This document shows, in pieces, positions 7,666-14,863 of a stretch of 17,638 nucleotides of DNA. Each line of letters opens with the position of its first letter. Positions within the stretch are counted from its first letter, which is position 1. A program made the position numbers and the translations under genes. Source of the stretch: Phelpsiimicrobium sp043802125 (lineage in GTDB: Bacteria; Omnitrophota; Gorgyraeia; Velamenicoccales; Velamenicoccaceae); the NCBI GenBank assembly GCA_043802125.1, contig JAZDLG010000059.1:1-17638 (forward strand). The letters run 5' to 3'. Below the pieces are notes generated by a model. That model was given only the letters and a program-made list of their open reading frames with translations, had not been told where the DNA came from and did not search any database.

Positions 7666-7938
7666 ATGACAAAAAAAGATATTGTTTTGAAGATAGCCGA
7701 TGAGACAGGCATAAAGCAGATTGATGTTAAGAAGGTCGTGCAAAAAACATTTGATCACATTGTAGCCAGCCTTGTGCGCGGAGAAAAGGTTGAGTTACGC
7801 AATTTCGGGGTATTTAAATTAAAAGAGAGGCGCAGCCGCACCGGGAGAAATCCCAGGACAGGCCAGGTTGTGCCGGTGCCTGCCCGCAAAGTCGTTGTTT
7901 TTAAATCCGGCCTTGAAATGAAGCAGAAGATAAAGTAG
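7666..7938 (+). CDS. hup: HU/IHF-family DNA-binding protein
   Basis: A 90-aa nucleoid protein of the HU type. It would dimerise, bend DNA and compact the chromosome. The helical N-terminal half (MTKKDIVLKIADETGIKQ) is followed by the beta-arm signature GRNPRTGQVVPVPARKVV and the closing VFKSGLEMKQKI. The length is exactly that of typical HU (about 90 aa). The arm has the Pro that intercalates into DNA (RNPRTG, residues 64-69). The start ATG 7666 is preceded by GGGGGTGAGG (7654-7663), an extended purine-rich ribosome site. The gene lies 44 nt after dnaE and 28 nt before a cold-shock gene. HU and IHF subunits cannot be separated with confidence by eye; a single short homodimer-type HU is the simplest reading. 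Confidence 0.95.
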   Translation: MTKKDIVLKIADETGIKQIDVKKVVQKTFDHIVASLVRGEKVELRNFGVFKLKERRSRTGRNPRTGQVVPVPARKVVVFKSGLEMKQKIK

Positions 7939-7966
7939 TGTAACTATCGCAGGGAGAATAAGTTAG

Positions 7967-8170
7967 ATGTCCCAAGTAGGAAAAGTAAAGTGGTTTTCAG
8001 CAGCTAAGGGCTTTGGATTTATTGAGTGCGAAGACGGACAAGATGTATTTGTACATTTTTCTGCCATAAAAGGCGATGGTTATAAAGCTTTAGAAGAAGG
8101 CCAAAAGGTCCAGTTTGAGATAATTCAGGGTGAAAAAGGCCCGCAAGCTCACGACGTCATAAAAGTGTAA
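7967..8170 (+). CDS. csp: Cold-shock domain protein (CspA family)
   Basis: A 67-aa single cold-shock domain that binds single-stranded RNA and DNA and melts secondary structure in mRNA. RNP1 is KGFGFIE (15-21) and RNP2 is VFVHFSAI (28-35). The opening GKVKWFSAAKG and the later LEEGQKVQFEIIQGEKGPQA are diagnostic. The length matches CspA-type proteins (65-70 aa). The start ATG 7967 has AGGGAG (7951-7956) ten nt upstream. The Csp sits between HU and hisS with 28- and 19-nt gaps, which suggests co-transcription. No long structured 5' leader of the cold-induced cspA kind is present, so it may be a constitutive member. Confidence 0.96.
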   Translation: MSQVGKVKWFSAAKGFGFIECEDGQDVFVHFSAIKGDGYKALEEGQKVQFEIIQGEKGPQAHDVIKV

Positions 8171-8189
8171 AATCATTGTAATATCTTAG

Positions 8190-9443
8190 ATGCTTTTCAA
8201 ATCCCCTCGCGGCACAAAAGATATCTTACCTCCGGAAATCAGTCTCTGGCAGCAAGTTGAGAAAAAAGCCAGGGATGTGTTTTCTCTTTATGGTTTTGAT
8301 GAGATCAGGACGCCTGTCCTTGAGGAGTCAAAGCTTTTCTCTCGTTCGCTCGGAGACCTAACGGATATCGTTCAAAAACAGATGTTTGTGATCAAAAAAG
8401 AGACTGATACTTTTGTGCTCAGGCCTGAGGCAACAGCATCCATCGTAAGGTCTTATGTAGAAAATACACTTTATAATTTCAACGCTGTCGCGAAATTCTA
8501 TTATATTGGGCCGATGTTCAGGGCTGAGCGCCCGCAGAAAGGCAGGCTGCGGCAGTTTCATCATATCGGCTGCGAGGCCATAGGGTCGAACGTACCTGCT
8601 TTGGACGCGGAAACGATTTCCTTGGCAGGCCGTCTTCTAAAAGAATTTGGTATTTCAGGTTTTGAGATCGTCATCAATACATTAGGCTGTCTTAATGATA
8701 AGAAGAAGTTCGCGCTTGAACTAAGAGAGTCGTTACAAAAGCATAAAAAATCCTTTTGCCAGGATTGCCAGGAGAGGATGGCTAAGAACGTCTTCCGCGT
8801 CCTGGATTGCAAGAACGCGCCGTGTAAGAGTATTGTGTTGTCTTTAAATCTTAATGGCGCCCATCTCTGCGACGATTGCAAAAAGCATTTTCAAGAGGTC
8901 AAAGAAGCCCTGGACCTTTTCGGCGTTACATATAAAGTTGACCATTTGCTGGTGAGAGGGTTGGATTATTACACCAGGACAGTTTTTGAGATCACCCATT
9001 CCGGCCTCGGCGCCCAAGATGCTTTAGGCGCCGGCGGAAGATATGACAATTTAGTTGAAGAGTTAGGCGGCCCCGAACGAGGCGCTGTTGGTTTTGCTCT
9101 GGGTGTTGAGCGCCTGCTTTTAGCTAAGGGCGAGGGTGTCTCAACAGATATCAGGCCCATTGATTGTTACATCATACCTTTGGGCAAGGCAGCCTTAAAA
9201 AGATGCGTAGGCATCCTAAAAGGCCTGCGGGAAGCCGGCGTATCAGCTGATATGGATTACTTAGAAGGATCGCTTAAGGCTTCTTTGAGACGGGCTGATA
9301 AGACAGCCTCAAAATTTTGCCTGATAGTAGGCGATAACGAGCTTGCAAAAGGGAGCGGTATCTTGAAAAACATGCGGGAAAGCGTTCAGGAAGAGGTATC
9401 CCTGGATAAGTTGGTAGAGAGATTTAAGGGAACCTTATGCTAA
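8190..9443 (+). CDS. hisS: Histidyl-tRNA synthetase
   Basis: A 417-aa class II aminoacyl-tRNA synthetase that charges tRNA-His with histidine (usual length about 420). It opens with the family's SPRGTKDILP and has LRPEATASIVRSYV (77-90). Motif 2 is MFRAERPQKGRLRQFHHIGCE (109-129). The histidine-specific LVRGLDYYTRTVFE lies at 254-267 and motif 3 near AVGFALGVERLLL (299-311), with a C-terminal anticodon-binding domain from about residue 325. An insertion at 190-230 carries six cysteines as CX2C-X13-CX4C-X14-CX2C, probably binding zinc. ATG 8190 is set by the conserved N-terminus, but no clear Shine-Dalgarno sequence precedes it. The last 7 nt overlap aspS. Confidence 0.97.
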   Translation: MLFKSPRGTKDILPPEISLWQQVEKKARDVFSLYGFDEIRTPVLEESKLFSRSLGDLTDIVQKQMFVIKKETDTFVLRPEATASIVRSYVENTLYNFNAVAKFYYIGPMFRAERPQKGRLRQFHHIGCEAIGSNVPALDAETISLAGRLLKEFGISGFEIVINTLGCLNDKKKFALELRESLQKHKKSFCQDCQERMAKNVFRVLDCKNAPCKSIVLSLNLNGAHLCDDCKKHFQEVKEALDLFGVTYKVDHLLVRGLDYYTRTVFEITHSGLGAQDALGAGGRYDNLVEELGGPERGAVGFALGVERLLLAKGEGVSTDIRPIDCYIIPLGKAALKRCVGILKGLREAGVSADMDYLEGSLKASLRRADKTASKFCLIVGDNELAKGSGILKNMRESVQEEVSLDKLVERFKGTLC

Positions 9444-10834
9444 GGACTCATACATGCGGTGAATTAAATAAAGCTAACGCGGGAAAAGAAGTCATACTTT
9501 GCGGGTGGGTCCATCGCCGCAGAGACCACGGCAAGCTGATCTTCATTGATATCCGTGACAGATACGGTTACACGCAGGTCATGTTCAGCCCTAAAGACGC
9601 TCCTCTCGCCCACCAAGCAGCCATGGGCCTTCGCGCGGAATTTGTCATACGCCTGAAAGGTTTGGTAAATGAGAGGCCGAAGAACAATATAAATCCCAAG
9701 ATACCTACCGGCGAGGTTGAGTTGATCGCCAAGGAGCTTGAGATCCTGAATCCTTCTTTAAATCCGCCTTTTGAGATAGAAGACGATCTAATACTTTCCG
9801 AAGATATCAGGCTGCCATTCAGGTATCTTGATCTAAGGCGGCCGAAGATGTTCAACTATCTAAAGACGAGGCATCAGCTAAATCATCTTATCCGTAATTT
9901 TCTTGAGGCTGGCAGCTTCATTGAGGTAGAGACGCCTATTCTGACAAAGTCTACTCCTGAAGGGGCGCGTGATTATTTGGTGCCTTCACGAGTTAACCAG
10001 GGAAAGTTTTTTGCTTTGCCGCAGTCGCCGCAGTTATTCAAGCAGCTTTTGATGGTGTCGGGGTTTGACCGGTATTTTCAGATAGCCAAGTGTTTCAGGG
10101 ATGAGGACCTTCGCGCGGACCGCCAGCCTGAATTCACTCAGCTTGACATGGAGATGTCTTTTATTGACGAAGAGGACATCTTTGCCGTCTCAGAACAGTT
10201 GTTCGCAAAAATTTTAAAAGAGCTAAAGGGTATTGATGTCAAGACTCCTTTTAGGAGGATAAGCTATAAGGAAGCTATTGCTGCGTATGGTAATGATAAG
10301 CCTGATATAAGGGCCAATAAAGATGACCCTAATGAATTCGCTTTTCTTTGGGTCGTTGATTTTCCTCTGTTTAAGTATGATACTGAGGAAAAGCGCTGGG
10401 ACAGCGAGCATCATCCTTTTACATCGCCCCATAAGGATGATCTTGGTTCTTTGGATAGCCAGGATTTAAGCCTGATACGCTCGCGTTCTTATGACCTTGT
10501 ATTAAACGGCAATGAGATCGCCAGCGGTTCAATAAGGATCCATGACCAGGAAATTCAACATAAGATATTCCGGATATTGCGCATCAGCGAAGAAGATATC
10601 TGTTCCAGGTTTGGCTTTCTTCTTCAGGCATTCAAATACGGCGCCCCGCCGCACGGCGGCATCGCATTTGGCCTGGATAGGATATTATCCATTTTGTTCG
10701 GCACAGAAAGCATCAGGGACACAATAGCTTTTCCGAAGAACCAGAAAGCTATCTGCCCCTTGACTAACGCGCCGTCTGTCGTTTCAGATAAACAATTGAA
10801 AGAATTGCGTATAAAAATAGGAGGATCCTCATGA
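9437..10834 (+). CDS. aspS: Aspartyl-tRNA synthetase, bacterial type without the GAD domain
   Basis: A class II synthetase that attaches aspartate to tRNA-Asp. The N-terminal OB anticodon domain (1-105) has CGWVHRRRDHGKLIFIDIRD. The catalytic core has TPEGARDYLVPSR (173-185), ALPQSPQLFKQL, motif 2 FRDEDLRADRQPEFTQ (220-235) and motif 3 FGLDRIL (411-417), all of bacterial style. The protein is 465 aa rather than the usual ~590. The chain passes from YGNDKPDIR (284-292) straight to DPNEFAFLWVVDFP, exactly where the ~125-aa GAD insertion domain of bacterial AspRS normally lies. His31 replaces the Leu of tRNA-Asp-specific enzymes, as in non-discriminating AspRS that also charges tRNA-Asn. ATG 9437 follows AAGGG by six nt and overlaps the hisS end by 7 nt; the stop overlaps the next gene by 4 nt. 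Confidence 0.97.
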   Translation: MLRTHTCGELNKANAGKEVILCGWVHRRRDHGKLIFIDIRDRYGYTQVMFSPKDAPLAHQAAMGLRAEFVIRLKGLVNERPKNNINPKIPTGEVELIAKELEILNPSLNPPFEIEDDLILSEDIRLPFRYLDLRRPKMFNYLKTRHQLNHLIRNFLEAGSFIEVETPILTKSTPEGARDYLVPSRVNQGKFFALPQSPQLFKQLLMVSGFDRYFQIAKCFRDEDLRADRQPEFTQLDMEMSFIDEEDIFAVSEQLFAKILKELKGIDVKTPFRRISYKEAIAAYGNDKPDIRANKDDPNEFAFLWVVDFPLFKYDTEEKRWDSEHHPFTSPHKDDLGSLDSQDLSLIRSRSYDLVLNGNEIASGSIRIHDQEIQHKIFRILRISEEDICSRFGFLLQAFKYGAPPHGGIAFGLDRILSILFGTESIRDTIAFPKNQKAICPLTNAPSVVSDKQLKELRIKIGGSS

Positions 10835-11340
10835 AGCTGAAGACATTTTTATGTGTTGCTATGGCTTTTATCGTTCTTTCTGCTCTAACAGGCTGCGCCA
10901 GGGTCAGGACCTATACCGTTGAAAAAGACCGCGTTGACCAGAATTTATCTACAGGCAATCAGGGATTCATGTCGGGGAGCGACAAGGAGTCCGGCGCTGT
11001 TGGCCAACGCCGTCTGACGCGCACGACTTATGTCACAGAAGTAGAGGTCGGCGGTGTTGCTAAGAAGAATAAGGCCGGTGTATCTCGGCCGCGCGGCATG
11101 GCTGTTGAGACTGTCCAGGAACCTGCGAGTGAACCATTAGAAGAGGCAAGCAGCGTGAGCGTGCCTACGTCAACGGTTTCTTCCTATACGGTCCAGAACA
11201 ATGATACTTTGCAGAAGATATCCTTGAAAGTTTATGGCACGTCTAAGAAGTGGAAGAAGATATTTGAGGCCAATGCCGACCAGCTAAAATCTCCGGATCG
11301 GATATACGCCGGGCAGGTATTAAAGATACCGGAAAGGTAG
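10831..11340 (+). CDS. LysM-domain lipoprotein
   Basis: A 169-aa predicted lipoprotein. The N-terminal signal (MKLKTFLCVAMAFIVL) ends in the lipobox LTGC, with Cys22 the lipidated residue. A low-complexity, probably disordered linker follows (about 23-115, rich in Ser, Glu, Thr and Val). One LysM domain occupies about 118-167, beginning SYTVQNNDTLQKISLKVYG and ending YAGQVLKIP. LysM binds N-acetylglucosamine polymers, so the protein should be tethered to a membrane and touch peptidoglycan. The start ATG 10831 is preceded by AGGAGG (10820-10825) and overlaps the aspS stop as ATGA, so the two genes are translationally coupled. phoH follows after 9 nt. No catalytic domain is visible; its partner and exact role are unknown. 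Confidence 0.88.
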   Translation: MKLKTFLCVAMAFIVLSALTGCARVRTYTVEKDRVDQNLSTGNQGFMSGSDKESGAVGQRRLTRTTYVTEVEVGGVAKKNKAGVSRPRGMAVETVQEPASEPLEEASSVSVPTSTVSSYTVQNNDTLQKISLKVYGTSKKWKKIFEANADQLKSPDRIYAGQVLKIPER

Positions 11341-11349
11341 CTCAACCCT

Positions 11350-12318
11350 ATGTTCCGAGTCATACATCTGGAAAATCAAAGTGAGGCGCAGGTTTTCTTC
11401 GGCCTGCGTGACGAAAACGCCAGGCTCGTTGAGCAGGAATTTGATGTCAAGATATCGGCGCGGTCAGAAGGCCTGAGGGTCAGCGCTTCCAATAAGGGAA
11501 AACTGGAAAAAGCTGTATATGTTATTGAGAATTTCATGCATCTTATCAGGACTAACAGGAACCCGGACCGCAAGGATCTTGACATGATGTTGGTATCAGC
11601 GCGCGCTGGAAAAAAAGAAAAGTTAAGCCTGGACCATAAGTTTAGTTTTGAACCCTTAGATGCTTCAAGGAAGGACAAGGTGGCAACACCCAAGACCAAA
11701 GGCCAGCATGAATACGCGGAGGCCATCAAAAAGTACGACATAGTTTTCGGTATAGGCCCTGCAGGAACAGGCAAGACTTACCTGGCGATGGCCATGGCTG
11801 TTTCTGCTCTTCTCTCAGGCAGGGTCAGGAGAATAATCTTGACCAGGCCGGCTATTGAGGCCGGAGAGAGCCTCGGGTTCTTACCGGGCGATCTTAATGA
11901 GAAGCTATCTCCGTATTTAAGGCCTTTGTATGACGCCTTATACGATATGATGGAGGCCGAAAAAATAGAAAAATTCATAGAGATGGGTATTATTGAAGTG
12001 GCTCCTTTGGCTTATATGCGCGGCCGAACTTTAAATGACGCCTTTATCATACTTGACGAAGCGCAGAACTGCACTCCCGAACAACTCAAGATGTTTTTGA
12101 CAAGGTTGGGTTTTTATTCAAAGGCCGTTATTACCGGAGATATGACCCAAAGCGATCTACCCGGAGGTAAACCCATCGGACTTATCCAGGCTCAGGAACT
12201 TCTTTCTACCATTGACGGCATCAAGGTAGCGTATCTTACAGGCGCTGATGTGGTCAGGCACGAACTTGTCCAGCGTATTATTGAAGCTTATGAAAAAGCA
12301 CAGCGACATAACGCTTAA
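11350..12318 (+). CDS. phoH: PhoH-family ATPase (YbeZ type)
   Basis: A 322-aa cytoplasmic P-loop ATPase of the PhoH/YbeZ family, associated with RNA metabolism and, with YbeY, with 16S rRNA maturation. The N-terminal ~70 residues have the KH-like region of this family (LRDENARLVEQEFDVKISARSEG). Walker A is GPAGTGKT (136-143) and Walker B FIILDEAQN (232-240). The family-specific LTRPAIEAGESLGFLPGD (164-181) and VITGDMTQSDLP are intact. The length is typical. The start ATG 11350 has AAAGG 12 nt upstream and follows the LysM gene by 9 nt. Its 3' end overlaps the 7TM-HD gene by 29 nt, and ybeY follows that, giving the common phoH - 7TM-HD - ybeY order. ATP-dependent helicase or nuclease roles have been proposed for PhoH; none can be assigned from sequence. 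Confidence 0.96.
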   Translation: MFRVIHLENQSEAQVFFGLRDENARLVEQEFDVKISARSEGLRVSASNKGKLEKAVYVIENFMHLIRTNRNPDRKDLDMMLVSARAGKKEKLSLDHKFSFEPLDASRKDKVATPKTKGQHEYAEAIKKYDIVFGIGPAGTGKTYLAMAMAVSALLSGRVRRIILTRPAIEAGESLGFLPGDLNEKLSPYLRPLYDALYDMMEAEKIEKFIEMGIIEVAPLAYMRGRTLNDAFIILDEAQNCTPEQLKMFLTRLGFYSKAVITGDMTQSDLPGGKPIGLIQAQELLSTIDGIKVAYLTGADVVRHELVQRIIEAYEKAQRHNA

Positions 12319-13636
12319 GGATATCCTGCTATATTCGGCCGGGGCTATTGTTTTGTTCCTTGTCGCGGGCGCGGCCAAGATATCTTTTATAGCCCTTTAT
12401 GTATTTTTTACATTCGCGGCATATCTTAAGATATTGTCTTTAAGATATGACGAAAAGAAGTATTATTTTCTAAATCTTGGTTTTTTATTTCTTTTGGCGG
12501 TATCTGTTGCCTATTTTTTAAAGGAGTACACGCGATTCTCTCCGTATTTTTTCCCATTAGCGGCATTTGCCATGTTAGTCACCTTACTCTACCGCGATCT
12601 TGAGCTTTCTCTTATCTTTAGCGTTGGTTTGAGCATTTTTGTGGGCATGATCTACGGCGGCAGCCTGTTTCTTGCGACCATACTGATGGTAGGAGGTGTT
12701 GTCGCTTCATTGTTCGTCTGGCAGGCGCGCAGGCGCTCTAAGATCATAACCGCCGGTTTTTTTGTAGGAGTGGCCCAGATGTTTTTTGTATGGACCGCGT
12801 ACCACTTTGGATTTTATCAATCATTTTTCCTGTTTCCTTTCTTAAACGGCCTTATCTCGGCTTTTCTGGTAGCCGGTTTACTGCCGGTTTTTGAATTTTT
12901 GTTCAAGGTCGTCACCAATATCAGTCTTTTAGAGCTGGCCGATTTCAATCACCCTTTGCTCAAACGCCTCGTACTTGAGGCGCCGGGCACTTACCACCAT
13001 AGCCTGATGGTCGGCAATCTTGCCGAGATAGCAAGCGAAGTCGTAGGCGCCAATTCTCTTTTATCCAGGGTAGGCGCTTATTATCACGATATAGGCAAGT
13101 TAGACAAGCCGGAATATTTCAGCGAGAATCAGGATAAGTATTCAAGCAAGCACGATCACTTGAGCGCTTCCATGAGCAAATTAGTCATAATGGACCATGT
13201 CAAAATGGGGATTGAACTCGCTAAAAATAACAGGCTTAATGACGCCATCACGGATTTTATTACTCAGCATCACGGGACGAGCTTAGTCTATTTTTTCTAC
13301 CGCAGGGCGTTGGAGGCTACGGAAGACGCGCAAGATGTGCACGAAGAGGTATTCCGTTATCCCGGCCCAAAGCCGCAGACCAAGGAGACAGCCATTGTGC
13401 TTTTAGCTGATTCCGTTGAGGCGGCATGCAGGGCTCTGGATGAGCCCACGGCAGAGAGGATCTCGGATATGGTGCGCCGGATAATCAATAATAAATTCAT
13501 TGACGGCCAGCTTGACGCCTGTGACCTGACGCTTCGCGATCTTGATAAGATCTCAACAACCTTCATCCATATCCTGGCAGGATTTTACCATTCACGAGTT
13601 GACTATCCTGAACAAACCAAAGGTGAAAGCAGTTAA
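12290..13636 (+). CDS. 7TM-HD family membrane phosphohydrolase, short form without the extracellular domain
   Basis: A 448-aa membrane protein. Seven or eight hydrophobic segments fill residues 10-208 and a cytoplasmic HD phosphohydrolase domain fills about 215-440. HD ligands visible are H236/H237 (TYHHSLMVGN), H266-D267 (AYYHDIGK), H327/H328 (TQHHGTS) and D374 (LLADSVEA). This matches the 7TM-HD (YqfF/PgpH) family, whose studied members hydrolyse the second messenger c-di-AMP. Those proteins are about 700 aa and carry a large extracellular 7TMR-HDED domain after the first membrane helix; here no such domain exists. I chose ATG 12290 (MKKHSD) over an upstream ORF extension to 12248 because hydrophobic helix 1 begins just after it. 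It overlaps phoH by 29 nt and ybeY overlaps its end. The substrate is inferred from the family only. Confidence 0.9.
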   Translation: MKKHSDITLKDILLYSAGAIVLFLVAGAAKISFIALYVFFTFAAYLKILSLRYDEKKYYFLNLGFLFLLAVSVAYFLKEYTRFSPYFFPLAAFAMLVTLLYRDLELSLIFSVGLSIFVGMIYGGSLFLATILMVGGVVASLFVWQARRRSKIITAGFFVGVAQMFFVWTAYHFGFYQSFFLFPFLNGLISAFLVAGLLPVFEFLFKVVTNISLLELADFNHPLLKRLVLEAPGTYHHSLMVGNLAEIASEVVGANSLLSRVGAYYHDIGKLDKPEYFSENQDKYSSKHDHLSASMSKLVIMDHVKMGIELAKNNRLNDAITDFITQHHGTSLVYFFYRRALEATEDAQDVHEEVFRYPGPKPQTKETAIVLLADSVEAACRALDEPTAERISDMVRRIINNKFIDGQLDACDLTLRDLDKISTTFIHILAGFYHSRVDYPEQTKGESS

Positions 13637-14081
13637 AAACAAACCAGCAGTATTCGTAGAAGTCGTAAAACTCCATCCCGCCGTCCCCTTATCTCTTATT
13701 GTATTAAAAAGAATAATCCGCTTTGTTCTAAGGCAAGAAAAAGTATCAAACGCTCAATTGACTTTTGTTCTTGCGTCCGATCATTTCCTGCGACGGTTGA
13801 ATAAAAAATTCACAACGAGGGACATGGCTACGGATGTCTTGTCTTTTGATTTGTCCTGCGATATTAAGAATGGCGTTTTGTTCGGTGATATTGTGGTCTC
13901 CGTGGATTCGGCGCTCAAAGCCTCAAAGTCATTACGCATACCTTTTAAGGAGGAGCTGACGAGATACCTGATCCACGGCATCCTTCATTTGACAGGTTAT
14001 GATGATACTACTGCCTTTAAGAAAAAGAAGATGTGGAAAAGGCAGGAAGAACTAATGGAAAAAGAGGCCATAGTCAGATGA
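13599..14081 (+). CDS. ybeY: Endoribonuclease/rRNA maturation factor YbeY
   Basis: A YbeY-family metalloprotein of about 160 aa, required in many bacteria for 16S rRNA 3'-end maturation and ribosome quality control. Conserved features are NKKFTTRDMATDVLSFD, GDIVVSVDSA and the metal-site helix HGILHLTGYDD (13974-14006). The usual motif is HGXLHLXGYDH; here the third metal ligand is Asp. A conserved Arg (RYLIHG) and the C-terminal Met/Glu-rich helix are present. The start is uncertain. TTG 13599 and GTG 13623 are both in frame, neither with a clear Shine-Dalgarno sequence; an ATG at 13542 would overlap the upstream gene by 95 nt and add non-family sequence. Any of these overlaps the 7TM-HD gene, suggesting coupled translation. 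The TGA stop overlaps recO as ATGA. Confidence 0.9.
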   Translation: MTILNKPKVKAVKNKPAVFVEVVKLHPAVPLSLIVLKRIIRFVLRQEKVSNAQLTFVLASDHFLRRLNKKFTTRDMATDVLSFDLSCDIKNGVLFGDIVVSVDSALKASKSLRIPFKEELTRYLIHGILHLTGYDDTTAFKKKKMWKRQEELMEKEAIVR

Positions 14082-14821
14082 TATGTTCAACCCCGGCCTT
14101 TGTCCTGAAATCATACGACTTGCGCGAGACGAGCAAAATAGCCGTTTTTTTTACCCGGGATTTCGGTAAGGTCAAAGGTGTCCTTAAGGGCATAAGGCGG
14201 GACCCCAGAAAATTTTCTTCTTCTTTACCGCTATTGTCTTTAAACCACATCGTCTTCTATAAAAAAAGGCATTCTGAAATACATCTCGTCAGCCAATGCG
14301 ATCTTATTGATGATTTCGCGTTGAACAGGGGGGATCTTAAGGCGTTTGGTTTTTCGAGCTTTATCTCGGAGCTCGTTGACCTCATTATGCCTTTAGAAGA
14401 CTCGCAGCCCCAAGTTTTTTCACTTATCTTTGATTTCCTGAATTCTCTGAAAGAAAGCAAACAGGATACACGGCCGATCTTTGAAATAAAGATACTAGCG
14501 CTTTCCGGTTTTAAACCTCATTTTGATTCATGCGTTATCTGTGATGCCAAATTGTCTTCTAAGGGTTTTTTCAGCCACGCCAAAGGCGGGCTCCTTTGCT
14601 CAAAGTGCCTTTTTCATGATCCTCGCGCGGAACAGATATTATCAGGGGCTATAGCCAGTATTCTTTATATTGAAAATTCGCCCTGGCAAAAATGCCTGCG
14701 CTTGAGTATGCTTCCCTTAGTCAGAAGACAACTTGATAATATCCTTAATTGTTTTATCCAGTACCACTTAGGCAGGGCGTTAAAGACCTTACCATTAGTC
14801 CACCAGCTCCTTGATTTGTGA
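14078..14821 (+). CDS. recO: DNA repair protein RecO
   Basis: A 247-aa recombination mediator that, with RecR (and RecF), loads RecA onto SSB-coated single-stranded DNA during gap repair. The N-terminal OB fold is at about 3-75 (AFVLKSYDLRETSKIAVFFTRD, GKVKGVLKGIRR). A helical middle follows. A Cys4 zinc-finger-like site uses C152, C155, C174 and C177 (SCVIC and LLCSKC). The typical closing HLGRALKTLPLVHQLL is present. The length is normal (about 240-250). I chose ATG 14078, which overlaps the ybeY stop as ATGA with AAAGAGG (14061-14067) ten nt upstream. An ATG 45 nt earlier would add non-family residues. RecO next to ybeY is a common arrangement. All four cysteines are intact. Confidence 0.93.
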   Translation: MICSTPAFVLKSYDLRETSKIAVFFTRDFGKVKGVLKGIRRDPRKFSSSLPLLSLNHIVFYKKRHSEIHLVSQCDLIDDFALNRGDLKAFGFSSFISELVDLIMPLEDSQPQVFSLIFDFLNSLKESKQDTRPIFEIKILALSGFKPHFDSCVICDAKLSSKGFFSHAKGGLLCSKCLFHDPRAEQILSGAIASILYIENSPWQKCLRLSMLPLVRRQLDNILNCFIQYHLGRALKTLPLVHQLLDL

Positions 14822-14839
14822 TTTTATCTATGATATAGT
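14811..14839 (+). promoter_or_regulatory. Plausible sigma-70 promoter for panE
   Basis: TTGATT (14811-14816, 4/6) and TATAGT (14834-14839, 5/6) are separated by exactly 17 nt. The expected start near 14846 would leave a short leader containing the purine-rich ribosome site AAAAGGGGAAG (14846-14856) before ATG 14864. It overlaps the last codons of recO, at the first 42-nt break after a run of overlapping genes. Spacing and leader fit, but it is a sequence match only. Confidence 0.4.
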
Positions 14840-14863
14840 GAAACGAAAAGGGGAAGCAACAAA

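Noticed and set aside
10307..10337. aspS deletion as a frameshift or assembly artefact
   Set aside because: The frame is uninterrupted, flanking residues match the family on both sides of the domain edges, and composition is even. An assembly error cannot be fully excluded without reads.
10542..10727. Plus-strand 61-codon frame inside aspS
   Set aside because: Out-of-frame with the conserved motif-3 region of aspS; no family resemblance.
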